A stretch of DNA of 64,000 bases from the NCBI GenBank assembly GCA_039000515.1, contig JBCFYV010000012.1, positions 16,200,479 through 16,264,478 on the forward strand. The letters are read 5' to 3'. The notes beneath the pieces are model-generated. The model worked only from the letters and a program-made list of their open reading frames with translations, did not search any database and had not been told where the DNA came from. The position numbers were made by a program, and so were the translations under genes. Position 1 is the first letter of the stretch. Each line of letters starts with the position of its first letter. Shown one piece after another: positions 31,724-43,199 of the stretch. This DNA comes from Timema cristinae (lineage: Eukaryota; Arthropoda; Insecta; Phasmatodea; Timematidae).

Positions 31724-33375
31724 CAGTGTCGGAAAAAAGTTTAAGACCACCCTCTCAATACTAAAAATACTAACTAATTTATTAACTGGTCTTAAACTTT
31801 TTTCTTTATTAACTCTCTCTTAATTTTATGAGAATATACATTAAAAGTGAAAGATTTTGGTGACAATAAAATTACTGTAGCTCAAGTGGTTCAGAAGTTA
31901 AGATTTTTTTTAATTTAAAGGCACACAACCAAAAACAACCAAAAAATCCACATTTTTAAAAAAGAAAAATTTATAGTTAAAAAATGGGTGGACAGAGAGC
32001 TATGGTTTTTGGTCTCTAAAAAGTTTTGACACAAAGCTTAAAAATTGAAAACTTTATTTTTTTTTACCTAATTAGTACTTTAACTTTAAAGTGGCCTAAT
32101 TTTTTTTAAATCAAGAGAAAAAATCATGACTTTTTAAGATTTTTAATAACTACATTTAAAATTACTTATTTTTAATTAATCCTAGCATTATGTTATTTCT
32201 TATCTCTATGGAAGTGGGTTGGCACATCTGTTTCAAAAAGATGGGTAAAAAATCAGTATCAGACCAAATTAAGTGGCAAATCATTGGTTTATAATGAAGG
32301 CTGGAAAGTCACAAAGACAAATTGTTGATATTGTTGGAGTGTCTAAAACATGTGTGCAACAAACAATCAGGCAATATAATGAGTTTGGAACCATCACCAA
32401 CCGGCCTAGGGCAGGCTGTCCGAGGAAAACATCTCTAAGACAAGACCGTAGGCTGCTGCAGCTTTGTAAAAAAGATAGAAATGCTAGCTGCAGTGATCTT
32501 CTCAGGGAACTGAAGTCGTCCTGTGATAATATTAACATAACTGAGCGAACTGTGTGCAACCGTTTAAATGAAGCAGGCCTAGGTTCCTATTTTGCAATCC
32601 GCAAACCTCTGTTAAATGAGAAACACAAAAAACAACGACTTCAGTTTTGCAAGGAACGTTTAGGATGGCTTAAAGAAGCTTGGGAGAGAGTAATTTTTTC
32701 AGATGAGTGCCGCTTTGAACTATTTCCTCGACGTAAGGTTAGGGTTCGCAGGACAAGAACAGAAAAATTTCTGCCGGCATGTGTCGCCCCTGCAGTCCAA
32801 CAAGGTGGCGATGCAATCATGATCTGGGGTTGCATCACTTCAGAGGGGCCTGGAGACTGTAAGGTTGTGAATGGTGCTATGAACAGTGACAAATATTGTG
32901 AAACTATGCAGGAAACTATGATTCCTTCAGCAAATAGACTCCTTGAGGAAAATTACATCTACCAGCAGGACAACGCCCCATGCCACAGGTCCAAGGCAAC
33001 AAGGACATGGTTTGATGGCCAGGACATTGAACTGCTTCCCTGGCCACCCCGTAGTCCAGACCTCAACCCAATTGAAAATCTATGGAACACCATGGCATAT
33101 CGATTGGCAAAGCAGAAACCCAAAAACGGAGCAGAACTGAGATTGGCAGTCCAAAGCCTATGGCAAAAAGTGACGCGTGAAGAATGTAGGAAGCTGATCC
33201 ACTCCATGCCTGACAGGATCAAAGCATGCTACAAGGCTAGAGGGGTTCCTATTGATTACTAAACATTATAATGCAACTAAAACTATTGTTTTGTAATATT
33301 CTGAGAAAATAAAAATATTGAAATGTGGAGAAATTGTGTTTTTAATGGGTGGTCTTAAACTTTTTTCTGACACTG
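31724..33375 (+). mobile_element. Tc1-like transposon (DD34E)
   Basis: Both ends carry cagtgtc(g/a)gaaaaaag followed by tttaagaccaccc as terminal inverted repeats of about 29 bp. The element is flanked by TA on each side (31722-31723, 33376-33377), the Tc1/mariner target duplication. Length 1652 bp. Inside the left end a reversed copy of the terminus (ggtcttaaacttttttc, 31785-31802) can pair with it. Confidence 0.92.
32241..33262 (+). pseudogene. Tc1-like transposase, N-terminal frameshift
   Basis: The protein carries a paired-like helix-turn-helix region (KSQRQIVDIVGVSKTCVQQ, then GCPRKTS), a second HTH (SDLLRELKSS...ERTVCNRL) and the DDE domain. Catalytic residues are D in FSDECRF, D in QQDNAPCH and E in DLNPIENLW. 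The second D and the E are separated by 34 residues (DD34E). The natural ATG at 32241 opens a frame (GKKSVSDQIKWQI) that hits a stop near 32291. The rest of the protein is in the +1 frame from 32288 onward to TAA 33262. Apart from this small indel the frame is open, which suggests a moderately young copy. Confidence 0.88.
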
Positions 33376-33379
33376 TACG

Positions 33380-34490
33380 TAAGTTTTATCACTGTGGGAG
33401 TTGTATTAAAACTTACAATAGAATATAAACCTTTGGTATATATATTTCATGACAGTACAATATAAGGTTTGAGGAGTCTTAGTCTCATATGCTACTCCCC
33501 TAAACAAAATAAATTCTAATTTACTAGCTAACAAATAAAAATATACAACTTTTCATGAATAATAATTTGCACTTAATACACATAAATATTTAATACAGAG
33601 AACATATTTATTGGAGATAAAAATACATCTAAAATCAATATGAAATTTAAAAAAACAACAGTATGGACAGTTTCACAATATATATTTCTCTCTCTGTTGT
33701 GGTTATTTCACAAGAAAGTATTTATGTTTGTAAAATAGTAGTAGTAAACATGCAATTTCTGAAACAAATATTGTAAATTTAAAACATCTACACAATTGAA
33801 AATATAATTTATCAAAACTACAAAATATAGCTAGTAAACATTAAACAGGTTTCCAAAATAGCCTACATTAAATTTTATCTCTATGGACAGTGTACACATT
33901 GCAATAAGAAAACCTCTTTAAATTAATACATCCACTTTATTATTAGGTAAAATGTCAAATGATTAGTAATTATGAGAACACATTTCGGGTTGTGTTGTGT
34001 AATATATATCACGTGATAGTATTATAATACTATTACTCTTATTTTATAAGAATTTTATAGGTTGTATTAACCTTCTGAATACTAAAAAATAATTTTTCAA
34101 GTGGTATTTATCAATTTAATTTTTTACCTTTAATCCAATAATTATTTTTAGCTTTATCAACATATTTTAGTGTGAACAATGGTAAAAAGTTATTGTTACT
34201 TTACAAGTAAAGAACCTTGCAACTCCTTGCAAAATTATCTTAGTTACACTAACGTAAGACATAAAAATATCTAAGCCTTTTTGCTAGATTTCTTACATTA
34301 ACCCTTTTTATTTCTAGTTGTAATATTTATATTTTGTGAAAACACTGTAAGTACGTTGGTATCTCTGGCCAAAGATCATAAGAGAAGACCAAGTTATTAT
34401 GAATAGAAATATGGCCGTTGCTGCAGCACGCTAGACAATTTTAACACGACCTTGAGGTAAGCTAGGCAAACATCTGACTGTATAGCTGCT
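33380..34490. other. AT-rich spacer, nothing recognised
   Basis: Very AT-rich. No open frame of note, no tRNA-like word and no paired repeat was seen. It could hold the 3' untranslated region of the minus-strand gene at 34492-34926. Confidence 0.45.
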
Positions 34491-34491
34491 A

Positions 34492-34926
34492 TCAGGAGGT
34501 ATCTTGCTCACTCTTGTCGCCCTTCGAATGGTCATGGTTTTGGTGCCTCTTTCTCTTTTCGAGTTCACCACATAGTTGATCTTCATTCAATTTTTCAAAG
34601 TGATGTTTCAAGTACTTTAATAAAGTTGCTATGCAATCATTAGAGTTAGTGAAATCTGTTGCTAAACTCTCACCATCACGCAAAGAATTATAACCATCAC
34701 CGTCCTTGCTAAAGGAGTCTTGTTCAGAAGAATTGTCTTTTGAATTTTTGTGTTTACCAGAAGGTACATGGTCAAATCTTGTTGAGGAAACTCTATATTT
34801 AGTGTTATTTCCCCCTTTGACTTGTCCAGTAAAGTTAATTTTCCAATTTGGGCTAGTACTATGTGAGGGATCGTAACTACCAGATGAAACCGGTGTAATA
34901 CTGCTAGTGGTGGATGTGTGAAACTA
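34492..34926 (-). CDS. 3' end of an unknown gene, charged C-terminus
   Basis: The minus-strand frame is open from just after a TAG near 34924 to TGA 34494-34492. It shows [19 protein letters not shown], then [11 protein letters not shown], a Ser/Asp-rich stretch and [20 protein letters not shown] basic [10 protein letters not shown] segment and a short acidic tail follow. The composition is that of a real protein (hydrophilic, no stops over 140 codons). It follows the 18-bp minisatellite but lies in a different frame from the long repeat-coded frame. Either a splice acceptor, a frameshift or an assembly error joins them. No family recognised; possibly a secreted or nuclear Ser/Thr/His-rich protein. 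Confidence 0.5.
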
Positions 34927-35173
34927 GTACCAGAGTGTGATGATCTATGATGTCCAGTAGAGGAATATAGTTTAGAAGAGGAATGGGGTGTAGCAGTGTA
35001 ATGAGGTGTAGAAGGGGAATGGGGTGTGGAAGGGGAATTGGGTATAGAAGAGAGATGTGGTGTGGAAATGGAATGTGATGTGGAAGAGGGATGGGGTGTA
35101 GAAGAGTGATGGTGTGTAGAAGAGGAATGTGGTGTGGAAGAGGAATGTGTGTTGGAAGAGGAATGTGGTGTGG
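34927..35173 (-). repeat. 18-bp minisatellite, possibly coding
   Basis: Units of gaagaggaatgtggtgtg (plus-strand sense) with point changes repeat about 13 times and run into the gap. Because the unit is a multiple of three and stop-free, all three minus-strand frames stay open. One reads as repeats of TPHSSS, another as PHHIPL. The composition and the downstream open frame favour the Ser/Thr/Pro/His reading, but this is not proven. Confidence 0.75.
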
Positions 35174-35273
35174 NNNNNNNNNNNNNNNNNNNNNNNNNNN
35201 NNNNNNNNNNNNNNNNNNNNNNNNNNNNNNNNNNNNNNNNNNNNNNNNNNNNNNNNNNNNNNNNNNNNNNNNN
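35174..35273. other. Assembly gap (100 N)
   Basis: There are exactly 100 N in the middle of the minisatellite. The array probably could not be assembled, so its true length and the upstream part of the gene are unknown. Confidence 0.99.
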
Positions 35274-35299
35274 ATAATCATAATTTGACGACAATATAT

Positions 35300-37000
35300 G
35301 TTAGCAGTGATTTCTTGTTGCATACCAATTGAACTACAAGTGAATTTTATAGTCGATCAAGACATTGAGGATGACTAATATCAGTGAATATTTTACTTAT
35401 TTTAATAGATAGATTTCAGGAATTTAATTACGTTTAAATATTGGAATAATCTCATCTAAATCAATAAGGATTATCATGTTTTTGCCCCGGCCACTTTGAA
35501 TGTTGGCTTACTTGATGGAAAGAAGAAATATCTGGGAGCTCAAGAAGGAGGAATAAGACAAGGTACGTTGGCGGTCTAAGTTTACTGACAAAATGAATGG
35601 ACTTGTCTCAAGACAAAATAACAAATAATAATAATAATAACAACTTTGTAATTATAAGCTATTTGGTTTTTCAAAGGATTGTGCATTTATGGTAAACTTG
35701 CTGATACATACTTTTGTAAATAATGTTTAAGTATCTTTACTGAGAAAATGAGATGCACAATTTGTTAGTAATGTTAAATAATGTTGTATACGAATTTGAA
35801 TCAAAATCGGTAGAACCAATTTCGAGAAAATTAATTTTTATTTTCTCTTAAGCCCTCGAAGGTAGAAGTATTGTGGTTAAAAAATCAACCTAAAATGTTG
35901 ATAGATATCGAAGTTTTATGACCCCCTGAAACCTAAAATTAATAATAGCTAACTGAAGGGCAAAAAGAGAAAAAAAAACGTTTTTCTCAAACACCGATAT
36001 AACAGATTTAGTTAAAATTTGTATCCAGGCATTGTTTAAAATTACAAACTAAATTGCAACTCTTGTTTTCCCATAAAAATTACTTTGAGGGTACTTTAGC
36101 ATAAATTTGCAATTTTTATTATATAGCCCCAACTATTTGAGATACGATAGAATTTATTATATTTGTAAAGTTTTAGTAATTTTAAAATACAAAATCTTTT
36201 ATTTTGAATGATTTACTAAACCATTTGTTTCTGAGCTATAAGCAAATATTTATTTTTATTGCGCTCTTTTAAAGCAGACATTTATTGTTATGCTCTTTGG
36301 TGGACGGAGATGTTCATCTTTTCTCAAAGTTTCTGTAACGGTATATATTATTTCATTTATGACCTTTGGTGTAATGTTTTTACAACAATATATATACCTA
36401 TTATTTATCTTCACAAATCTAAAGAGTTTTTAGAAAATATTTCTATTTTAATATTAAGGAGAGAGAAAGCCTATGCGGTACACTGTACCATCTATTTTCT
36501 CTTTTAATCCTCAAGAACTATACATAAACCAATTTTAATTCTAGGGTTGGATTTTAATTCCAAAAATCTTTGAGGAACTTTATGAAAAGCAGGTTTTAAC
36601 CCAATTTGTAAGATAGTTTCAGCTCTAGGCCAAAATACATTCAGAAAAAAAAGCATCGGAAAACTCACTTTTCAGCTTTACGGCGTCACGAAACTTTGAC
36701 TGCCATAAAAATCTTGAATTAGTTTTTTTTTACGGTAGCAAAACTTATCTCTAAAAGGGGTCAAGAGAAAGTAAAAATAAAAACCAACGTCTTCATTTAT
36801 ATTTGGACAAACTAAGCCAGATCCCACCATAATAACCAGCTTCTAATGCATCAACCGTAGGTAGATTATAGATTCGGGTATACTACAAACTCATCTTATC
36901 TAAACAAGTTTTGACGTGTAAACTTATATTAATGCCTGAACTGATAAAACCAATATATAGGATTTTTTTTTAAATGAATAAGAACCTATATTTTTTATGC
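35300..37000. other. AT-rich spacer with an element-like segment
   Basis: No gene is supported. The segment near 35790-35840 (aatcaaaatcggtagaacc) resembles sequence common inside non-autonomous DNA elements, but no ends were paired. The plus-strand frame 36259-36507 is AT-rich and looks like chance. A short ATA microsatellite lies at 35628-35640. Confidence 0.4.
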
Positions 37001-37032
37001 TTATAAATATAGCTAGAATACCCTTAACTTAT

Positions 37033-37150
37033 GTCAACGGCCATACTATGCTGAAAACACCGGTTCTCGTCCGATCACCGAAGTTAAACAGTATCAAGCG
37101 TGGTCAGTACTTGGATGGGTGACCACTTGGGAACACCACGTGTCGTTGAC
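37033..37150 (+). rRNA. 5S rRNA-like gene, single copy here
   Basis: The segment spans 118 nt with the 5S core: caccggttctcgtccgatc, accgaagttaa, cagtacttggatgggtgac and tgggaacaccacgtg. The first and last seven bases (gtcaacg / cgttgac) pair perfectly to form helix I. The internal control region is present (box A-like near 37082, box C near 37110). A TATA-like tataaata lies about 27 bp upstream, as in arthropod 5S genes. Several G-to-A and C-to-T differences from the usual consensus and the lack of a T4 terminator directly downstream leave open that it is a 5S pseudogene or a 5S-derived SINE head. Confidence 0.7.
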
Positions 37151-37502
37151 ATATTTAGAAAATATTATTTATTCAACAGTGTATCAATTTTGGTTGCGTA
37201 TAATTCATCTCTCACCCAATAGTATATGTTAATTATATTCCCCACCTCCACCTGAATCTTCCAAGTGGTTTCAAACCAAAAAACCAACATTTAAGCTATG
37301 GATGCCTTGTTCTATTTTCAAGCAATCTCTTGACTTATGTTTTTGATTCACGCACTGCCCTAGCCCAATTCCCTATATGGAGGTGGACGTCTTTGTTCAC
37401 GTGCCCACCAATGTGGTAAATAAGATAATAGTATAATTTTAATATATATTTTTTGCCAGTGAGAACTTTTTTTGCTAATTTTCTCTAGTTGAGAAAGGTT
37501 TA

Positions 37503-37668
37503 ATTTAGAGAAAGGGTACTTACACTTGCGTAGAGGGAAAATGGAAAGCCATTATGGAAATATCTCTTTGTACAGTCAACCGGGGTTCGAAACCCGATCT
37601 CCCCGTCATCGAAAAGCCAATCGAGTTCAATAGCGGCGCCTTATACAATTTGTCCACTGAGATGTATT
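37503..37668 (-). repeat. SINE family 2 fragment
   Basis: The minus strand shows the box A region (gtggacaaattgtataagg), box B (cgggtttcgaaccccgg) and the start of the body down to 'ctctacgcaagtg'. The 3' tail is missing. Confidence 0.65.
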
Positions 37669-37933
37669 GACGATAGTTTTGAGTACCGTTTCAAGGATTG
37701 TAATTAGGGTTCCAGCACAGGTTGGAATGGTTTTCAGGTGATTTTGAGTCTAATACGAGAATAGCTTCAGGTCTGGAATTTGGCTAGTTGTTAGATTGTG
37801 TGAACAATAACTAATACTTTTAAATTAATGTAACTCTCTTCACGAATTTATTTTAATTAGTTAATGTTAACGTTACTGTGTTAAGCCTTGAGCCGAGTAC
37901 TCACCTTAAATAGTAAATGTGGTATTTGTTAAA

Positions 37934-38012
37934 AGAACAGGGTGGATCTCTTAACTCAGTTGACAGAGCATATTTTTGCTGAAATATGGAACGCAGGTTC
38001 GATCTAAGCCAT
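37934..38012 (+). repeat. tRNA-like sequence, degraded
   Basis: The sequence ttaactcagttgacagag matches a tRNA D-arm/box A and cgcaggttcgatctaagcc the T-arm/box B, 40 bp apart. Acceptor-stem pairing is incomplete. It is either a tRNA pseudogene or a SINE head. Confidence 0.45.
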
Positions 38013-38849
38013 TGCCAAAAAAATATAGCTTTGATAATATTTTCCAACTTCCATAGCTATAAATTTAATTCTGGGGAACTGGGTGCCGTGTCTGTTCTAG
38101 AATAAATTATTTTGTATTTAATATGCTGTTATAATGAGTTGGTTCTGAAAGTGAACGTTAAATACCACAAATTAAAAAACTCTATTTTGTGTTTAAATGT
38201 AGTGAGAACTGTAATTGTATATATCATAGCTTCATGGTTTCCGTCAGATGACCCCTTAACAGGGGTGTCACGCTGGGGAGGTGGGGATATTCGACGCCCC
38301 TGTACCCTGATACCAGAAAAAGATAAAATTAAAGGGGTTGGTGCCACTACCCTTCTCCCATGCGTCATCAAATAAATACGAGGAGAAATAAAATTTACTC
38401 ATCTAGTGTAGAGGACACGACGATCACTTAAGAGACGATGATAATGATGAGTGTGTCTGTCTGTCTGTCATGAGCAATGTGTGATATCTATCACAGCCAG
38501 AAGGCTGACATTTAATAATTAGTAGCCCCCATGTAAAACCATTTGCTCCTGGCAGCTGGATTTTAAACATTTCATTAGATTTTAAAAATGTATTAATAAC
38601 AGGGTCAGAAGAAATAGAATTAATAGATTTTTTGTTTATTTGAAGCAAAGAAAAGCATTGCATTGCGTGATTTCCCCGGGCAACACCGGATAGTTTTTCT
38701 GGTATAAAATAAAGAAAGACATAAAAAAATTAAATATTATTTATAGCCATCCTATAAATTAGTGGTGGGCGTGCGAGTTTTTTGATCTACCAAGAAGGGC
38801 ATCAGTTGAAAACGGTTAGGAGCCTCGGATATAACGGATAGGGCTTGGA

Positions 38850-39025
38850 AGAGTATTTAAGAGGAAATGCACCCGCAATATCGTTGATATTGGAAGAGAA
38901 AATCAGCGTTAGAAATCACATGTTGAAAACTATCCCCAGTATACCTGGTAGAGATTCGAGCCTCGACCTTCTTATCTTTGTAAGCCCAGTCTGTAACAAG
39001 CCCTAGACCATGTGACCACCAGTGA
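38850..39025 (-). repeat. SINE family 2-like fragment, variant head
   Basis: On the minus strand the head gtggtcacatggtctaggg (box A) and aggctcgaatctctacc (box B) precede a short diverged body. The 'cacatggtcta' head links it to the copies at 39934-40818 and 44137-44343. Confidence 0.55.
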
Positions 39026-39029
39026 CGTT

Positions 39030-39930
39030 TTCATTGTCTTGATATTTAAATTACCTAGTACAAAAAAAAACATAAACATAATTTATACACTAACTGACAC
39101 GATTTAGTTTATTTAAGTGTACCGAGTCTTAATATCAGATTGATATATTTTAAATGTGCTCTAAGTACCCTAATAGTACAAGATGAAAAGAGGAATTTAT
39201 AAAATACACCCGCATTGGTTTTCAAAGAGAGCGTGTTTGACGCTAAGCAAATCCTGCCACAATAAATTTTATCAGCCCATCGTTTGACTACTCTGTACAC
39301 ACGGCGAACATATATAAAGTCTGTTAGCCATAGCATTGGTGGTAGCTGATATCTAACAGTTGTGAAAATAATTCAAAGAAATTGTTAAAAACAAATAGTT
39401 TTTTGGTAAATTTTTGACGATAAAAAGTGAAAACAACTCAACATAGTGGTCTTGCAGATAACATGGTTTGGCGAAAGCCTACATGAGAGTAACTCTGGTA
39501 AATCTCGCTAGCTGTCAGTTACCTACACTCCTACCGTTGATGGAGTTTAAATACGTCACACACGTATATTCACCATGATTAAATGCAATCACAGGACTCT
39601 AACAATATTACATCAAAGCACGGATGTGTGATCTATTTCGTCCACACACATACACATACAAACAGCTTAGATTAATAATGACACGTTACAAGAGACGGAC
39701 GCGTAAACACATCTGACTCATTATGAGTACACACGATAGCTTATAATAACGAGGTTTGGTTTCGGGATAAGAGTGGCTTATGTCCACTTTGACATCATAA
39801 TATTTCATTCACTTTTTTTCATGCAACACGTCTCGTTACCCGTGAATTTACATAAATTGGGTAGGAATTCATAAATTAGAACTTATTTACAAAAAAAAAA
39901 GAAACCTGTATTTGTGGGTACGAAGTTAGG
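39030..39930. other. AT-rich spacer, nothing recognised
   Basis: No gene or RNA is supported. The minus-strand frame 39336-39109 shows no domain. Confidence 0.4.
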
Positions 39931-39933
39931 ACA

Positions 39934-40818
39934 CGCTTCAATGGTCAAACCATCTAAGCCAGGGGTCACCAAACTATCGCCCGCGGCCACATCCTGCCCA
40001 CCACAATATTATATCTGGCCCGTTCCAAGATTTTGTCAAAACAAAATTAATTTTTTCTCTTCGTTATTTATTAACCACAAAGTGTATTTGACATGTACAA
40101 TTTCTGTCCACACGCTTGCTTTCCCGTATAACACCAAGCCAGAGTGCTGTTGGAATTGGAAACCCTCATTTTTAGTTGCAGGTGCCATTCCTTAGACCGA
40201 CGACAGAACGGCTTGACTGTGGCGATTTTTAGATAGTTCCCAGGTCTCCCGGCAGAGGGGTGTAAAAAGAAAGTCTCGAAAGATGTTAACTAATTTAAAA
40301 AAGTAATTATATTGACTGATTATTATAAATATAATTTATTAAATATAAATTGATTCATTTCTCACATAGAAGAATCAACGTCACTCACTTTTATCAAACA
40401 CTGACTGGCCTTGGAAAGTGAATTTTTTTTTACAGATGTGACCGGCCATGTGACTTGTATCTAAATTTGCATGTTGAAACAAATTTGATTTATAATTTAT
40501 TTGCGCGTGTCGAGGCAATCAGGGCAAAAATATTGATACTTGAAGAACAGATGAAAGCTACTTTAGCTCACAAAAATGGGTAAAATATATTATGTGACCC
40601 GCATAGCAAAAAGTTTGGATACCCCTGGTCTAAGCCATTACTCTCTCAATAAACTGGACTGCCGTTAACGGGAATATCTAGATTCGATACCAAATCGGGT
40701 GCTTTGGATGGGTACATTTCCTCTCAATTCTACCTTCCACATTCCTAGAAACACTAGCGTAATTAGTGCATACGCGTACAGCCCAAACAACTAGTAAGAC
40801 GAAATGAAAATAATATAA
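39934..40818 (+). repeat. SINE family 2 variant, split by a hAT insertion
   Basis: The 5' piece (39934-39959, cttcaatggtcaaaccatctaagc) corresponds to the variant head 'cctcagtggccacatggtctaag'. The remainder resumes at 40628 with gtctaagccattac, box B-like gattcgataccaaatc, the family 2 body and a diverged tail (gcccaaacaactagtaagacg). The two pieces are separated by the element at 39960-40627. Confidence 0.6.
39960..40627. mobile_element. Non-autonomous hAT element, 668 bp
   Basis: The left end is caggggtcaccaaact and the right end on the minus strand is caggggtatccaaact. The flanks are atctaagc (39952-39959) and gtctaagc (40628-40635), an 8-bp duplication with one mismatch. The 'ccgcggccacatcctgcc' sub-terminal motif is typical of this hAT type. 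There is no intact transposase. Confidence 0.8.
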
Positions 40819-41044
40819 AAGTAATGGTGAGCAACTGAGGAGAAACATCTACATACATCCAGATGAGATAAAAACCCCGGCAGCCCCATCACCAGAAAAC
40901 TAGATATTATAAGACTGATATCTTTGTCCACGTGGTCACCGGTGCAGGTAACACATTTTTAAAAGAAACTTTAGGGTTAACAGAGGTGTTAATAAAAGGA
41001 TTTGTTAAATGGTTATTCCCCCTTACACAATTTAATTTATGGTG

Positions 41045-41548
41045 GTTAGCCCCCTGAAATTGACTCCGGTTGCTTAGCCTCCTGAAATTGACTCTAGGTA
41101 TTTAGCCCCTTGAAATTGACTCTAGATGTTTATAACCCTGAGATTGACTCTGGGTGCTTAGCCACCTGAAATTGACTATAGGTGTTTATCGCCCTTAAAT
41201 TGACTCTGGGTGTTTAGCCCCCTTAAATTGACTCTGGGTGTTTAGCCCCCTAAAATTGACTCTGGGTGTTTAGCCCTCTGAAATTGACTCTGGGTGTTTA
41301 GCTCCCTGAATTTTACTCTGGATGTTTAGCCCCCTAAATTTGACTCTGGGTGTTTAGCCCCCTTAAATTGACTCTGGGTGTTTAGCCCCCTAAAATTGAC
41401 TCTGGGTGTTTAGCCCTCTGAAATTGACTCTGGGTGTTTAGCTCCCTGAATTTGACTCTGGGTGCTTAGCCCATTGAATTTGACTCTGTGTGTTTAGCCC
41501 CCTGAATTTGACTCTAGATTTTTAGCCACCTGAAATTGACTCTGGGAG
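41045..41548. repeat. 28-bp minisatellite, about 18 copies
   Basis: The unit is ttagccccctgaaattgac plus tctgggtgt with substitutions. A run of variants (ccttaaatt, cctaaaatt, ctctgaaatt, tccctgaattt) occurs twice in the same order around 41200-41330 and 41350-41460, so a higher-order unit of about 140 bp has been duplicated. Confidence 0.93.
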
Positions 41549-41549
41549 C

Positions 41550-42180
41550 AATGGTTGTATAAAGACGAGTGTTTTATTAGCCTTTCTCCGGTTTAAAGCT
41601 TCATTTGCAACTGTTTATTCTTAATATTATTTAGAGGAAAATTCTGCTGCAATTATTAGATAGTCAACCAACCTTATTTGATTGTTTTGCCCGAAATGGT
41701 AATCACAGAGTCAAAGTCATCAGGCTCACAATATATTGGATTTCCGAGGACGAAGTGTATGCTTTGGTTCGATTCTCAGAATAGTGCATTGGAGATGAGT
41801 TTTTCATCTGCTCTTTCTGATAATGTGGGCTCGTTTAGTAATATTGTTTGCAATTGAGGTCTTGTTTAAAAATCATTAGTATCAATTTCGACTTTGTTTT
41901 TTTTTTTTACAATGTGTGCTAAATAAAACTTTAAAAACAGTAATTTGTTGGTCCACAGGGTGGCCCAAATATTTTAAAAAGCAAATTCTCTGATCCATAA
42001 ACACAAATTTCGCTGATTAAAACCCGTATGAAAATGGATAAAGATTTTCGAAGATATCAAAATATACTCAATGCCGTATAAAGATTTGTTTTTAAATGCA
42101 CTCAAAAATAGTCATGAACTTAATTAGTCTTTGACTATTTTTTTGTGCCTTTAGAAACCAAGTCTCTATAGTTATAGACT
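41550..42180. other. AT-rich spacer between two minisatellites
   Basis: No gene is supported. A T-run lies at 41896-41908. Confidence 0.4.
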
Positions 42181-42182
42181 TA

Positions 42183-42245
42183 ATTATGAATGCTTCTGTA
42201 GTCTATTGGTAAAAGTTCCTGATCACAAATCCAGAGGTTCTAGGT
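42183..42245 (+). repeat. tRNA-like SINE head at the start of the 22-bp array
   Basis: The sequence tgtagtctattggtaaaag is box A-like. The following 'aatccagaggttctaggttcaatc' region is a T-arm with box B ggttcaatc, at tRNA-like spacing. The 22-bp array begins precisely at this box B. Confidence 0.6.
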
Positions 42246-43193
42246 TCAATCACTGTCACTTCTAGGTTCAATCACTGTCACTTCTAGATTCAATCACTGT
42301 CATTTTTAGATTAAATCACTGTCACTTCTAGGTTCAATCACTGTCACTTCTAGGTTCAATCACTGTCACTCCTAGGTCCAATCACTATCACTTCTAGGTT
42401 CAATAAATGTCACTTCTAGGTTCAATCACTGTCATTTCTAGATTCAATCACTGTCACTTCTAGGATCAATCACTGTCACTTCTAGGATCAATCACTGTCA
42501 CTTCTAGGTTCAATCACTGTCACTTTTAGATTCAATCACTGTCACTTCTAGGTTCAATCACTGTCATTTCTAGGTTCAATCACTGTCACTTCTAGGTTAA
42601 ATCCTTGTCACTTCTAGGTTCAATCACTGTCACTTCTAGGTCCAATCACTGTCACTTCTAGGTTCAATCACTGTCACTTCTAGGTTCAATCACTGTCACT
42701 TCCAGGTTCAATCACTGTCACTCCTAGGTCCAATCACTATCACTTCTAGGTTCAATAAATGTAACTTCTAGGTTCAATCACTGTCACTTCTAGGATCAAT
42801 CACTGCCACTTCTTGGATCAATCACTGTCACTTCTAGATTCAATCACTGTCGCTTCTAGGTTCAATCACTGTCATTTCTAGGTTCAATCACTGTCACTTC
42901 TAGGTTAAATCCTTGTCACTTCTAGGTTCAATCACTGTCACTTCTAGATTCAATCACTGTCACTTCTAGGTTCAATCACTGTCACTTCTAGGATCAATCA
43001 CTGTCACTTCTAGGATAAATCACTGCCACTTCTTGGATCAATCACTGTCACTTCTAGGTTCAATCACTGTCACTTCTAGATTCATTCACTGTCACTTCTA
43101 GGTTAAATCACTGTCACTTCTAGGATCAATCACTGTCACTTCTTGGATCAATCACTGTCACTTCTAGATTCAATCACTGTCGCTTCTAGATTT
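42232..43193. repeat. 22-bp minisatellite, about 43 copies
   Basis: The unit cttctaggttcaatcactgtca is repeated with point variants (aggatcaat, agattcaat, aggttaaatcc, ggtccaatcactatc). Variant groups recur: the 'ttaaatccttgtcac' unit appears at 42596 and 42905, about 14 units apart. Every unit contains a box B-like ggttcaatc. Confidence 0.96.
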
Positions 43194-43199
43194 TATGTG

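Noticed and set aside
42232..43193. Considered as a CRISPR-like array because of regular repeats
   Set aside because: Units are directly adjacent without unique spacers, vary by point changes, and the window is eukaryotic; it is a minisatellite.
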